Below, piece after piece: positions 17,242-25,023 of a stretch of DNA of 64,000 nucleotides. The stretch comes from Ga0074130 sp964499485 (GTDB taxonomy: Bacteria; Pseudomonadota; Gammaproteobacteria; Burkholderiales; Rhodocyclaceae). Within the stretch, counting starts at the first letter, position 1, and each line of letters begins with the position of its first letter. The notes under the pieces are model-generated. The model made no database searches and was not told the origin of the DNA. It saw only the letters and a list, made by a program, of their open reading frames with translations. The stretch is taken from positions 1-64,000 of the forward strand of contig CAZCLF010000002.1 in assembly GCA_964499485.1 (NCBI GenBank). The letters run 5' to 3'. Both the position numbers and the translations under genes were made by a program.

Positions 17242-19485
17242 ATGCCCCCCCCCCCCATCACCCATCTGTGTGTTCAACATCTCTTCGCCGGCTGGAAAGC
17301 GCCCAAGCAAGACACCGATTACAAATCCAAACACATCAACTTTGAGGTGTCGGCGGGTGAGATATTGGCCATCATGGGCCCATCGGGGGCAGGCAAGTCG
17401 ACGCTGCTGAAGGGGCTGTTTGGCCAGGTGCCTTTTCGCAAAGGCGACATACGGCTGAATGGCACTGATATTTCGAGGGAAGGCCTGCAATGCGTCAGCA
17501 AACGCGTGGGTATGGTGCCCCAGCGAGATGTGCTGATTGATGAGCTGAGCACGCGTGAAAACATTCGGTTCTTTCACGCAATCGCCGTAGACGACACGCG
17601 CTCTGCCGCTGAAACTAACGCTCGTATCAATAGCGACCTCAAGAGTCTCGGCATGGCCGAGCATGGTGACAAACGTGCGGGCAAGGTCTCCGGCGGGCAG
17701 AAGAAGCGCGCCAACATCGCCATGGAGCTGATCAATGATCCGGATATCCTGATCATCGACGAGCCCACCAGTGGGTTGTCGTCACAAGATTCGCTGGCGT
17801 TGATTCAAGAACTACGGCGGATCGCAGACAGCGGCAAGATCGTCATCATCATCATTCACCAGCCCAGCTCGGATATCTATCGTCTGTTTGATCGCGTGCT
17901 GCTGCTCGACGAGGAAGGCCACTGCGTGCGTAGCGGCAAGGCCATGGAGGTGATGCAGCAATTTGTGCCCCATGCCGAATGCACGAGCTGCGGCAGCGCT
18001 TTTCCTGAAAAATTGCTGGCCGCCATTGAGACTAAGAAAAGTTGGGCAAGCGAAGCAAAAGGGTTCGAACAGCAGTTTGCGCCGAGCATACCGGCGCCGG
18101 CTCCCATACCGCGCGATGCACGATTGCGTTCGCCATTCAAAGCCTTGGGTGACCTTGTTGCATTGATGAAGCGACAGTGGCTGATGCGCACACGCGACCG
18201 CATGAGCCAGCTCATCACCTATGCCGCCCCACCGCTATTGGGCTTGCTCATTGCCTCGGTCTTCAAGGCCACACCGGATGGCATGGATTACAGCTTTGCG
18301 ACGAATGTGCTGTACCCACAGGCGCTGTTTCTCCTGATTATCGGTGCGATGTTTCTTGGCATGGTCAGCACGATTTTCGAGGTGATCAAAGACCGCGAAA
18401 TGCTTGACCGCGAGCGACAGCGTGGCTTATCGCCCGCCGCTTATTTTGCGTCTGAAGCAATGGTTGCGGCCATTGTGTGTGGCATCCAAAGTACGCTCCT
18501 CACGCTACCCGCTTTACAGTTGCTTGATGCGGGTGATTATTTCTGGGGCACCCTGCTCGTCATCTATCTGGTGCAATTGATCAGCGTCTACATCGGGTTG
18601 TTGCTATCCACCCTGTTTGCCACGCCTATTGGCGCCTACAACGTCATCATTCTGGTTCTGATTCCGCAGATCATCCTCGGGGGCGCCCTGCTGCCCTACA
18701 AAGACATGGGTAAGGAGGTATATCTCTGGGAAGAACGCGAAAGCAGCCATCGCCCGGTGCTAGGCGCACTGATGCCGGCCAGCTGGGCCTATCAGATGGC
18801 GGTTCGCCTTAACTTCGACGCCATGCGCGACCTCTCGGGGCCAAAGAATGCGGCCATCGCCGAAACCGAATACCTCAAGCGGGGCAGCTTCCTTTCGCCG
18901 AGCGCCACTCGCACGCTTAAAGAAGATGTGATGAGTGCTCTGCCCGCTATCACCGAATGGAACCGCGCCCATGTCGATGATGGGCTGGTGCTGCTCCTTG
19001 TCCTCCTTGGGGTTGCTGGCTCAGGGTATATCTGGATCTACAAGACCGAATACGGTAAGACCGGTCGCCTACTTGGTCTGCAATGCGCTTGGCTGATTGC
19101 GTTGCCCATCGCTTACACCAGCCTCACGGAACCCAACAATCGAGAGGAGCAGCGCACGATCACTTATCTCTCAGGCCTAGCACCCAAGTCATGGAGCGAC
19201 GCCATGACCTTTTGCAAATCGCGGCATGGGGAGTTGGCGAATGCACCCGATACGGCCTCCATTTTTAACGCCGACAAGTCGCTCAAATCTGGCAATTACT
19301 GGACACGGGAAACCGAACAAAAGCCCGATGGCCGCCTCGCCTGGACGCTGAAGCTCACCCGCTCGACCGGCAAGCTGATCGAAACAGACCGAGATGCACT
19401 CAAGAGCAACGGCATCATGGAAACCACCCCACGCCTACTGCAGAAATGGCAGTTTGTTTGCATCATGCCCAGCAAGAAGAAGTAA
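17242..19485 (+). CDS. ABCG-type exporter with lectin-like tail
   Basis: The 747-residue half-transporter has an N-terminal ATPase domain: Walker A GPSGAGKST at residues 46-54, signature VSGGQKKR, Walker B LIIDEPTSGL and a switch His in IIIHQPSSD. This precedes an ABC-2 membrane domain with about six segments (residues 310-610). Two more hydrophobic segments follow, then a C-terminal tail of about 110 residues with W-S-x-A-x-x-F-C and YWTRE, resembling DUF1566/C-type-lectin-like domains. ATG 17242 is followed directly by 12 C, encoding four prolines, so slippage there would switch the gene off. A TTG start at 17203 would lie upstream of the tract. No good ribosome site is visible for either. 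Confidence 0.85.
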   Translation: MPPPPITHLCVQHLFAGWKAPKQDTDYKSKHINFEVSAGEILAIMGPSGAGKSTLLKGLFGQVPFRKGDIRLNGTDISREGLQCVSKRVGMVPQRDVLIDELSTRENIRFFHAIAVDDTRSAAETNARINSDLKSLGMAEHGDKRAGKVSGGQKKRANIAMELINDPDILIIDEPTSGLSSQDSLALIQELRRIADSGKIVIIIIHQPSSDIYRLFDRVLLLDEEGHCVRSGKAMEVMQQFVPHAECTSCGSAFPEKLLAAIETKKSWASEAKGFEQQFAPSIPAPAPIPRDARLRSPFKALGDLVALMKRQWLMRTRDRMSQLITYAAPPLLGLLIASVFKATPDGMDYSFATNVLYPQALFLLIIGAMFLGMVSTIFEVIKDREMLDRERQRGLSPAAYFASEAMVAAIVCGIQSTLLTLPALQLLDAGDYFWGTLLVIYLVQLISVYIGLLLSTLFATPIGAYNVIILVLIPQIILGGALLPYKDMGKEVYLWEERESSHRPVLGALMPASWAYQMAVRLNFDAMRDLSGPKNAAIAETEYLKRGSFLSPSATRTLKEDVMSALPAITEWNRAHVDDGLVLLLVLLGVAGSGYIWIYKTEYGKTGRLLGLQCAWLIALPIAYTSLTEPNNREEQRTITYLSGLAPKSWSDAMTFCKSRHGELANAPDTASIFNADKSLKSGNYWTRETEQKPDGRLAWTLKLTRSTGKLIETDRDALKSNGIMETTPRLLQKWQFVCIMPSKKK
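17245..17256 (+). repeat. 12-C tract after start codon
   Basis: Twelve C residues directly follow ATG 17242 of the ABCG-type gene. Homopolymer tracts of this length at the 5' end of a surface or export gene are a classic substrate of slipped-strand phase variation. With 12 C the gene is in frame. Confidence 0.9.
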
Positions 19486-19520
19486 TCATTGCCAAGCCGA
19501 TCATTGGATATGGACGGGAC

Positions 19521-20033
19521 ATGATCAAGAAAAAAGAAACGGCATTTAGAAAGATTCGTGAGCATGTGGAAGAAGGAACACCGCTCTACACGCGCAACTT
19601 CTCTCCTGAGCTTCGTGATGATGCCGACCTTATGCTTACGCTCATAAAGTTGCAGAAGCACAACCTCACATTTGCATCTGAAAGACTGAAAAGCGACAAA
19701 GCCTTTGTGATTGAAGTTGTCAAAATGTACCCAAATGTCATTAGCCGATTATTCACCGATGACAAAGAAGTCGTCTTGGAGGCAGTGAAACAAGACGGTG
19801 GGGCTATTCTGCATGCCTCTGACAGATTGAGAGATGATCCAGAAGTGGTGCTTGAGGCATACAAGGCTTTTGGAGGAAATGACTTTGCGATTTTTGCATC
19901 GTCAGAAAGATTGAAGGGACTTTTAGACAAAGACCCCAATCCAATCCAAACGCTTGAGGCACTGATCAATAAAGAGATATTGACCGATATCCCCCATGCT
20001 TCAAAATCTAAGAGCGCTTTCGGTGACTTGTAA
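19521..20033 (+). CDS. DUF4116-like repeat protein
   Basis: The 170-residue protein consists of tandem motifs of the form LRDD-x-x-V-x-x-AV-x-x-G, in which helix pairs carry phrases like ERLKSDKAFVIEVVK and DRLRDDPEVVLEAYK. This is the DUF4116 repeat pattern, found in effector-like and eukaryote-associated proteins; the function is unknown. It has no signal peptide. I chose ATG 19521 because the longer frame would overlap the end of the transporter gene. It is the last gene of the plus-strand train and lies before a hairpin. Confidence 0.7.
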   Translation: MIKKKETAFRKIREHVEEGTPLYTRNFSPELRDDADLMLTLIKLQKHNLTFASERLKSDKAFVIEVVKMYPNVISRLFTDDKEVVLEAVKQDGGAILHASDRLRDDPEVVLEAYKAFGGNDFAIFASSERLKGLLDKDPNPIQTLEALINKEILTDIPHASKSKSAFGDL

Positions 20034-20053
20034 CTTCATCCCGGCGATCGTGG

Positions 20054-20087
20054 TGCCATACGCCCAGTCGGGATTAGGCGTATGGCA
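20054..20087. terminator. Hairpin between convergent genes
   Basis: A perfect 11-bp inverted repeat (20054-20064 and 20077-20087) with a 12-base loop sits between the end of the DUF4116-like gene and the end of the minus-strand lipoprotein gene. There is no T run on either side, so termination may depend on Rho or be weak. Confidence 0.5.
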
Positions 20088-20160
20088 TGAGCTTGATTGT
20101 TGAGATCGATGGTGTGCGGCGCTTCACTTGCGCACGCAGGTTTGCAGCGAACGACCCCTT

Positions 20161-20898
20161 TTAAATCTCAGCCAACACCTTGCCGCGGCGATCACTGATG
20201 CGCAGCTTCATGATCTGGGCAATGGCTTCAGTCTGGCCAATCTTGCTGTCATTGACGAAGAAGTAGGCCTCGACGCTCAGGGTGTTGTACTTGCTGCGCA
20301 GGCTCTCGATCTCGCGTGCGAGATTTTCGTCGCTCACCTTCAGTTGGCGGAATGCCTGTCCGTTGGAAAAGCTCAGGTGGTATTCCTGCGCATTGTCCAT
20401 AAAGTAGCGGTAGCCGCTTGCCTCGGGCACGCAATTGATGGCGAAGCTCTTGGTGTCGAAGTCGTATTTGCCAATACCAGACTGATCGCCAATTTCCATA
20501 CGGTAATAACGCTGCTCTTTAGCACGACTCACCTCTTGGTCGATTTGTGGTTTGAGGGCGGCCAATAAATCGCGCTTCTTGAATTCATCATTCTCATAGC
20601 GATATTTCTGCGACAAGACGCCGGCGATTTTCTCGTAATCAATCGGCAGATTGGCAATGGCGAGATAGCTGAACATAAGCTGATTGCCGCTGCTCAGTTC
20701 TGTATAGTGATCCAGCGATACCGACGGATCGCCCTTGGCTACAGATGCCGATTGTTTTTGTTGTATTGATGCCTGAGCATTTTGGGTTGAGGTGGCATTG
20801 TCGAGCGTGGCCGGTTGATCACCACCCGAGCATGCGGTGAGCACGACAACACAGGTAGAGAGCATTGCAGCAATGACTTTGTTGAATGATTGATTCAT
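20161..20898 (-). CDS. DUF4852-like lipoprotein
   Basis: The 245-residue protein has a lipoprotein signal with Cys23 (VVVLTAC), then a low-complexity linker rich in Gln, Ser and Ala (about 24-57). A globular domain follows, with a YTELSSGNQLMFSYLAI segment and NDEFKKRDLLAALKP. This pattern resembles DUF4852, a family of unknown function in Gram-negative lipoproteins; I judged it by eye. A GAGCTC-rich ribosome region precedes ATG 20898. The upstream minus-strand gene ends 36 bp before it, so the two are probably one unit in the envelope. Confidence 0.65.
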   Translation of the reverse strand: MNQSFNKVIAAMLSTCVVVLTACSGGDQPATLDNATSTQNAQASIQQKQSASVAKGDPSVSLDHYTELSSGNQLMFSYLAIANLPIDYEKIAGVLSQKYRYENDEFKKRDLLAALKPQIDQEVSRAKEQRYYRMEIGDQSGIGKYDFDTKSFAINCVPEASGYRYFMDNAQEYHLSFSNGQAFRQLKVSDENLAREIESLRSKYNTLSVEAYFFVNDSKIGQTEAIAQIMKLRISDRRGKVLAEI

Positions 20899-20934
20899 TT
20901 TGAGCTCCTGATAATTAAAGGGTAAAGAATCAAA

Positions 20935-21732
20935 TTAGGCTGCGGCGTTTGCTGCCAGAAACTTGCGCACACCAATGCCAGCTAATACCAGCGCAACTCC
21001 TACCGAGAGATAAAAGCCAAGCCCCATGGAGATGGCACGCAGCATTTGGCTGGCCATTTCACCCATCATTTTTTCGGCCATTTCGGCACCCGCAGCACCA
21101 CCAAACATGCCCCCAATGGATGAAGCCTCGGCCACCTGACGCTGGATCAGGCTGTTGGCCTGAAATGCTGCAACCAGAATCAATGTCAGCGGAGCGCAAT
21201 AGCCCAATGTGAGGTACTTGTTGGCGTGGAAGTGGCTTGCCAGCGGGGCCAAAACTGCGCCCCACATAAAGAAGCCATAGACGCCCGCGCTCTGATACTT
21301 AAGCCCACCCAAAGCAGAGAGTTCACGCTGGTTGTTCAGGAGCTTGAGCAGCTCATAGAACGTGGCGGATTCGACATGGCGTGCTGAGATATTGACGTTG
21401 ATAAGGCTGAGCCAAAGCCAGCCGATGGCCAGTAAGGCAACGCACGCGAGCGTGACGGGGCCCACGCGAGCAAGTACATGGCCCATGGCCTGCTTGCCCA
21501 TCTCACCCGCCTGCCCCATGACTTTGCTTGCTTGCTCTTTGGCGAGGGTGGCTTCGTCGACCAAGCTCAGGGCGGTGACCTCGCCATTGTCATTGAATAC
21601 GACATCGACAACAGCGCCAATTTTGGGTGGTGTTGGCGAGCCCCATTGCTGAAGCGAAAAGCTCAGTTGCTTCCCTTCAACAAATACAACGCCATCGCCT
21701 TGATTGGTGTCACGAAAAATTTTTCCACGCAT
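20935..21732 (-). CDS. Membrane protein with N-terminal OB-like domain
   Basis: The first 60 residues form a beta-rich domain (GKIFRDTNQGDGVVFVEG, then VVDVVFNDNGEVTALSL) like a cold-shock or OB fold. A helical linker follows, then about four membrane segments (about 93-112, 150-168, 173-190 and 238-258) separated by a glycine-rich stretch (GGMFGGAAGAEMAEKMMGE). The function is unknown. A GGGAGTAA ribosome site supports ATG 21732. It probably shares a transcript with the DUF4852-like lipoprotein. Confidence 0.65.
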   Translation of the reverse strand: MRGKIFRDTNQGDGVVFVEGKQLSFSLQQWGSPTPPKIGAVVDVVFNDNGEVTALSLVDEATLAKEQASKVMGQAGEMGKQAMGHVLARVGPVTLACVALLAIGWLWLSLINVNISARHVESATFYELLKLLNNQRELSALGGLKYQSAGVYGFFMWGAVLAPLASHFHANKYLTLGYCAPLTLILVAAFQANSLIQRQVAEASSIGGMFGGAAGAEMAEKMMGEMASQMLRAISMGLGFYLSVGVALVLAGIGVRKFLAANAAA

Positions 21733-21929
21733 TGCTTACTCCCTAAGTTGGTTGATCAGCCGAGCTTGTCGGCAGAGCAATTTCTTGTTGCTCTGTCTGC
21801 TTGTGGCATTCACCCAATGATTGGTTCATGTCCTGACTAAAAAAATTTTCAGCGCTGAATGAACCGTTTGCTGCTTGCCTGCCACAAGGAGGGGACAGAT
21901 GTCTGTCATTTACCAAGGAGCAGTTGAGA

Positions 21930-22245
21930 TGCAAGCAAGGAAGTGGTCGTTGCTGTTGAGTTGGTGTTTACCGGCGAGTGCGTGTCTGCTGTTGACCGCG
22001 TGCACCAGTGAGCCAAGTGAGCCGGAGATGGCCAATGCCGTCATTCAACGCGTTACCCAGATGGCTGGCCCGATGGGCAGCATGGTCGAGCTGATTGAAT
22101 TCAAAAGCTAGGCTGCAAGCCTGCTGATAAAGGCTATTTGTGCGAGTTCAACGTCAATGTGCAAACGCCGTTTGGCCCCCAAAGCGGACAAGACACGGGG
22201 CTGTTTATCAAACACGACAACGGCTGGCGGGTTATCGAGCAATAG
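21930..22245 (+). pseudogene. Frameshifted small lipoprotein gene
   Basis: ATG 21930 has AAGGAG eight bases upstream and starts a lipoprotein signal with a lipobox at Cys25 (LLLTAC). The frame closes at TAG 22109-22111, just after a run of four A. If one base is added in that A run, the frame continues without stops for 45 more codons (GCKPADKGYLCEFNV and on) to TAG at 22245. A single-base deletion has therefore broken a gene of about 104 codons, unless the base was lost in sequencing. Confidence 0.7.
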
Positions 22246-22273
22246 GTGGCACCTCAGCCAATACCAGACACCC

Positions 22274-22294
22274 CGGGTAGCCAAGTGCTACCCG
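22274..22294. terminator. Weak hairpin after broken lipoprotein gene
   Basis: A 7-bp perfect inverted repeat, CGGGTAG/CTACCCG, with a 7-base loop stands between the broken lipoprotein gene and the next start. No T run follows. Confidence 0.4.
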
Positions 22295-22321
22295 TTCATT
22301 GATACGAATTAAGGCGAATTC

Positions 22322-24049
22322 ATGAACATTGCACGACGTGGTTTTTTACAGAAGTCATTGGTGATGAGCTTGTCCACAATGGGCAGCGCTTGCGTTACAA
22401 CCTCAACTGGTCGCCTATTTGGTCTGGGCGACGGCAACCCATCTACGCCACGGCGAGACTGGCTGGGATACAACCCCGCCGAGTCAGATCGGGTTGAGGC
22501 CCTGTTCACCGAGGCACTTCAGCGCAAGCGTATCCCCATGGTGCTCGATCTGCCCTCGCTGGAGGAGGTGACGGCCGCCAAAGCTTCGTTTGAAGCCGTT
22601 AAAACAAAGTATGCGACCAAAAAGGTGATGGAGCTTGATGAAACCTACGATTTCATGAAAAGCGCCGTACCCTTGCTGTCACTGTATGCGCGTGTTCATG
22701 GCGTTGATAAACGAGGTGGGATAACAAAAGAAAAACCCACTGTTTCAGCCAGCGGGGTAATCACTATTCCGCCTGGCACATTGGTAAAGATGCGGTTGAA
22801 AGGGGCCTGTCTCGATAAGACAAGACCCGCTGCTGGGGCTGGCGAGAAATATCGCTTTCGCCCCAGCACCGACCTAATTGAGCCAGCCCTGCACCCACTC
22901 TACAAAGCGGTGGCGCAGCATGAGAGGTCACTGCCGAAGTCGCTGCTATCTGGCTCAAGCATTTTGAGCCAAGAGGCAATGTGGACGCTCCGCGCGGTCG
23001 GCACAAACAATCCGTTGGCGACACACCCTTCACGCGAAGTGCTTCAGCACTTCGATCGTGTGCTCCCCAATGGCGCGCAGTTGTTTCAGCGCACCCATAT
23101 GAAAAACAGCTTCACCAACGCGCTGCTCGAGGATATTGGCAAGCAACTCTCATTCAATGTGAATGGGCGTAGGATCAACATGAACGACCTCGCCAATCCG
23201 GACAGACGCGAAGAGACACTGAGCAACATGATTCAGGATCTTTACCGTAACCCGATCAAGCCGGTTGTGCCCAGTGACAATCGAAATTTCCAACAGTTGT
23301 CTGAATCCGTCGCCAGCTACAACCTGGGGAGTGGCCCACTAGAGACGGACATTGCACTGATCAACATATCTGCAACGAATGTTGATTTTCATATCTGTGA
23401 TTGGGTAGTGGAACCATCATCAGCTGTGGCACAGCGGGTTGCCCTCTATCCGAATGGAAGCGCCCCTATTAACTTCACCCCGCTAGAGCTTTATCTGGGT
23501 AAGGAAAAACTGGCTGAACTGGAACGACTAAAAGAAGAGCTCACCTCGCAAAAAACCATTGATGCGGTCAAGCGCGCCTTGGTGAATAAGACATTGCGTG
23601 ACCTGCCTGATAACAAAATCTTTCAGAAGTATGCGGCGCGCGCAATCCCGAAGTTACCAGGGCTCAAGCCCTTGATTGATAGCATGCCTTTTGTAGGTAA
23701 TGCACTCTCCTACTACGAGTTTGTCAGCGGGAAAAACTGGCTAACAGGAAAGCCACTGAACCTTTATGAACACATTGCATCGGGGTTTGGCTCTATTCCT
23801 GTTGCGGGCTCAATGAAGGGGCTGTTTGGGAGTGCGAATGCGGCCAAGGTGTGGACGGACTCTTTAAATAAATCCGGGTTTGCCACTAATCTAGGTATCA
23901 CGCCAAGCAACACTTTGGATTTCATCAATAACCAAACAAACCAAATCGTTCAAAGCGAGCCGGTTAAGAAAATGGTGGGATTGTTGAAACAAGCATCTTC
24001 AGATTACTCAGCGGATTTACAAAAAATCATAAACACAGCTTTTGAGTAG
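22322..24049 (+). CDS. Tat-exported lipoprotein with pretoxin-like segment
   Basis: The 575-residue protein begins with a twin-arginine signal (RRGFLQKS at residues 5-12) ending at a Cys24 lipobox-like site (GSAC). The middle is unrecognised. Near the C-terminus (about 445-505) the segment MPFVGNALSYYEFVSGKNW, followed by LTGKPLN and GFGSIPVAGSMKG, closely follows the pattern of the PT-TG pretoxin module that precedes toxin domains in polymorphic toxins. Only about 70 residues come after it, with no nuclease or other catalytic motif that I can see. It may be an effector or a domesticated relative. A strong terminator hairpin follows. Confidence 0.65.
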   Translation: MNIARRGFLQKSLVMSLSTMGSACVTTSTGRLFGLGDGNPSTPRRDWLGYNPAESDRVEALFTEALQRKRIPMVLDLPSLEEVTAAKASFEAVKTKYATKKVMELDETYDFMKSAVPLLSLYARVHGVDKRGGITKEKPTVSASGVITIPPGTLVKMRLKGACLDKTRPAAGAGEKYRFRPSTDLIEPALHPLYKAVAQHERSLPKSLLSGSSILSQEAMWTLRAVGTNNPLATHPSREVLQHFDRVLPNGAQLFQRTHMKNSFTNALLEDIGKQLSFNVNGRRINMNDLANPDRREETLSNMIQDLYRNPIKPVVPSDNRNFQQLSESVASYNLGSGPLETDIALINISATNVDFHICDWVVEPSSAVAQRVALYPNGSAPINFTPLELYLGKEKLAELERLKEELTSQKTIDAVKRALVNKTLRDLPDNKIFQKYAARAIPKLPGLKPLIDSMPFVGNALSYYEFVSGKNWLTGKPLNLYEHIASGFGSIPVAGSMKGLFGSANAAKVWTDSLNKSGFATNLGITPSNTLDFINNQTNQIVQSEPVKKMVGLLKQASSDYSADLQKIINTAFE

Positions 24050-24076
24050 TACTGAGTTGGTACTCATCGAGACTTC

Positions 24077-24107
24077 AAAGGTCCACTTCGGTGGGCCTTT
24101 TGCTTTT
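24077..24107 (+). terminator. Intrinsic terminator, copy of that at 25-55
   Basis: The stem AAAGGTCCAC pairs with GTGGGCCTTT (one G-T pair) around a TTCG loop and is followed by TGCTTTT. Thirty of 31 bases match 25-55 in the same orientation. Confidence 0.85.
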
Positions 24108-24158
24108 GTGCGTTGGTAAGGCTTAGTATCGGGTAAGTACAACAACCTGGCATCCATC

Positions 24159-24713
24159 ATGTCACGCGCTCATCTGCCCCGCTTTCTAAATGGCCTGATC
24201 ATCGGCCTCGCAACCCTTATCGCCGGGTGCGCTACGGCGCCGCCAGAGGGTGTAACGATTGTTAGTGGCTTTGACCTCAAACGATATGAGGGCAAGTGGT
24301 ACGAGATTGCGCGACTTGATCACTCATTTGAGCGCGGGATGACGGATGTAAATGCCACCTACCGTGCTCATGACGATGGCAGCGTCACTGTTATCAACCG
24401 CGGCTACGACGTTAAGCGCAGCGCCTGGAAGGAAGCCCTAGGCCGTGCTCGCTTCATTGGCGACCCACAACAGGCTTCGCTCAAGGTGTCTTTCTTTGGG
24501 CCCTTCTACGGCGGCTATCACGTGATTGCGCTCGACCAGCAGGACTATCGCTGGTCGATGGTGATCGGCCCTGATCGCGACTACCTGTGGATACTGGCAC
24601 GCGACAAACAGTTGCCGAATGAAATCAAAGATCAGCTAGTGAAACACGCCAAGGCGATTGGCGTTGATACGACCCAACTCATCTGGGTATCGCAAACGCG
24701 GAGCGATGACTAA
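24159..24713 (+). CDS. blc: Outer-membrane lipocalin Blc
   Basis: The 184-residue protein has a lipoprotein signal with lipobox IAGC and the bacterial lipocalin signature: KRYEGKWYEIARLDHSFERG (the G-x-W motif), then YRAHDDGSVTVINRGY and SFFGPFYGGYHVI. It forms a beta barrel attached to the outer membrane that binds lipids such as lysophospholipids, and is usually induced under envelope stress. It stands alone after the terminator that closes the accessory region. Confidence 0.93.
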   Translation: MSRAHLPRFLNGLIIGLATLIAGCATAPPEGVTIVSGFDLKRYEGKWYEIARLDHSFERGMTDVNATYRAHDDGSVTVINRGYDVKRSAWKEALGRARFIGDPQQASLKVSFFGPFYGGYHVIALDQQDYRWSMVIGPDRDYLWILARDKQLPNEIKDQLVKHAKAIGVDTTQLIWVSQTRSDD

Positions 24714-24828
24714 AAGGGCTCATTCCACATTGCAATATGCTGTTGCAAAAGCGTCATGAAAATTCGTGAACCGGAGTGCATCATCACCGTCTATAAAGAT
24801 ACTTAAACCAGAACAACGGGAGACACCG

Positions 24829-25023
24829 ATGAATCAGCACACCATGAATCAGACTGCGCTGCATACGTTTCTGGATGCATCACGCACGTATTTGAACCTC
24901 AGTGCTGCCAGCGCGCAGCGCCCCACCAAGGAACGGCGCTCGCGAACACGCATCATTGCAGCAAGTATCAACGCACTTCGCGAGTTTCAAAAAACTGGAT
25001 CTCGGGAAAACGCTCCTGCGTGA
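24829..25023 (+). CDS. Possible small protein antisense to prfC end
   Basis: ATG 24829 follows GGGAGA and starts a 64-codon frame encoding a basic, Ala- and Arg-rich peptide. Its last 56 bases overlap the 3' end of prfC on the other strand. The ribosome site and clean start favour a real gene; the overlap and lack of a known family argue against it. Confidence 0.4.
   Translation: MNQHTMNQTALHTFLDASRTYLNLSAASAQRPTKERRSRTRIIAASINALREFQKTGSRENAPA

Larger units (their letters stand above)
5546..20033 (+). other. Predicted ECF-controlled 11-gene operon
   Basis: Eleven plus-strand genes follow each other with ATGA or ATGGCTAA overlaps (6165, 6866, 11467, 15779) or gaps of 15-62 bp. The first two encode a sigma factor and its likely antagonist, so the train is probably autoregulated. 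I found no obvious internal terminator. The products include three proteases of unrelated clans (caspase-like, M41, M48), a sensor-type CHASE2 protein and an ABC exporter. The unity of the operon is inferred from layout. Confidence 0.65.

Noticed and set aside
20087..20164. 25-codon frame MSLIVEIDG... before the lipoprotein gene end
   Set aside because: It is too short to support, and its start lies within a hairpin and its stop overlaps the opposing stop.
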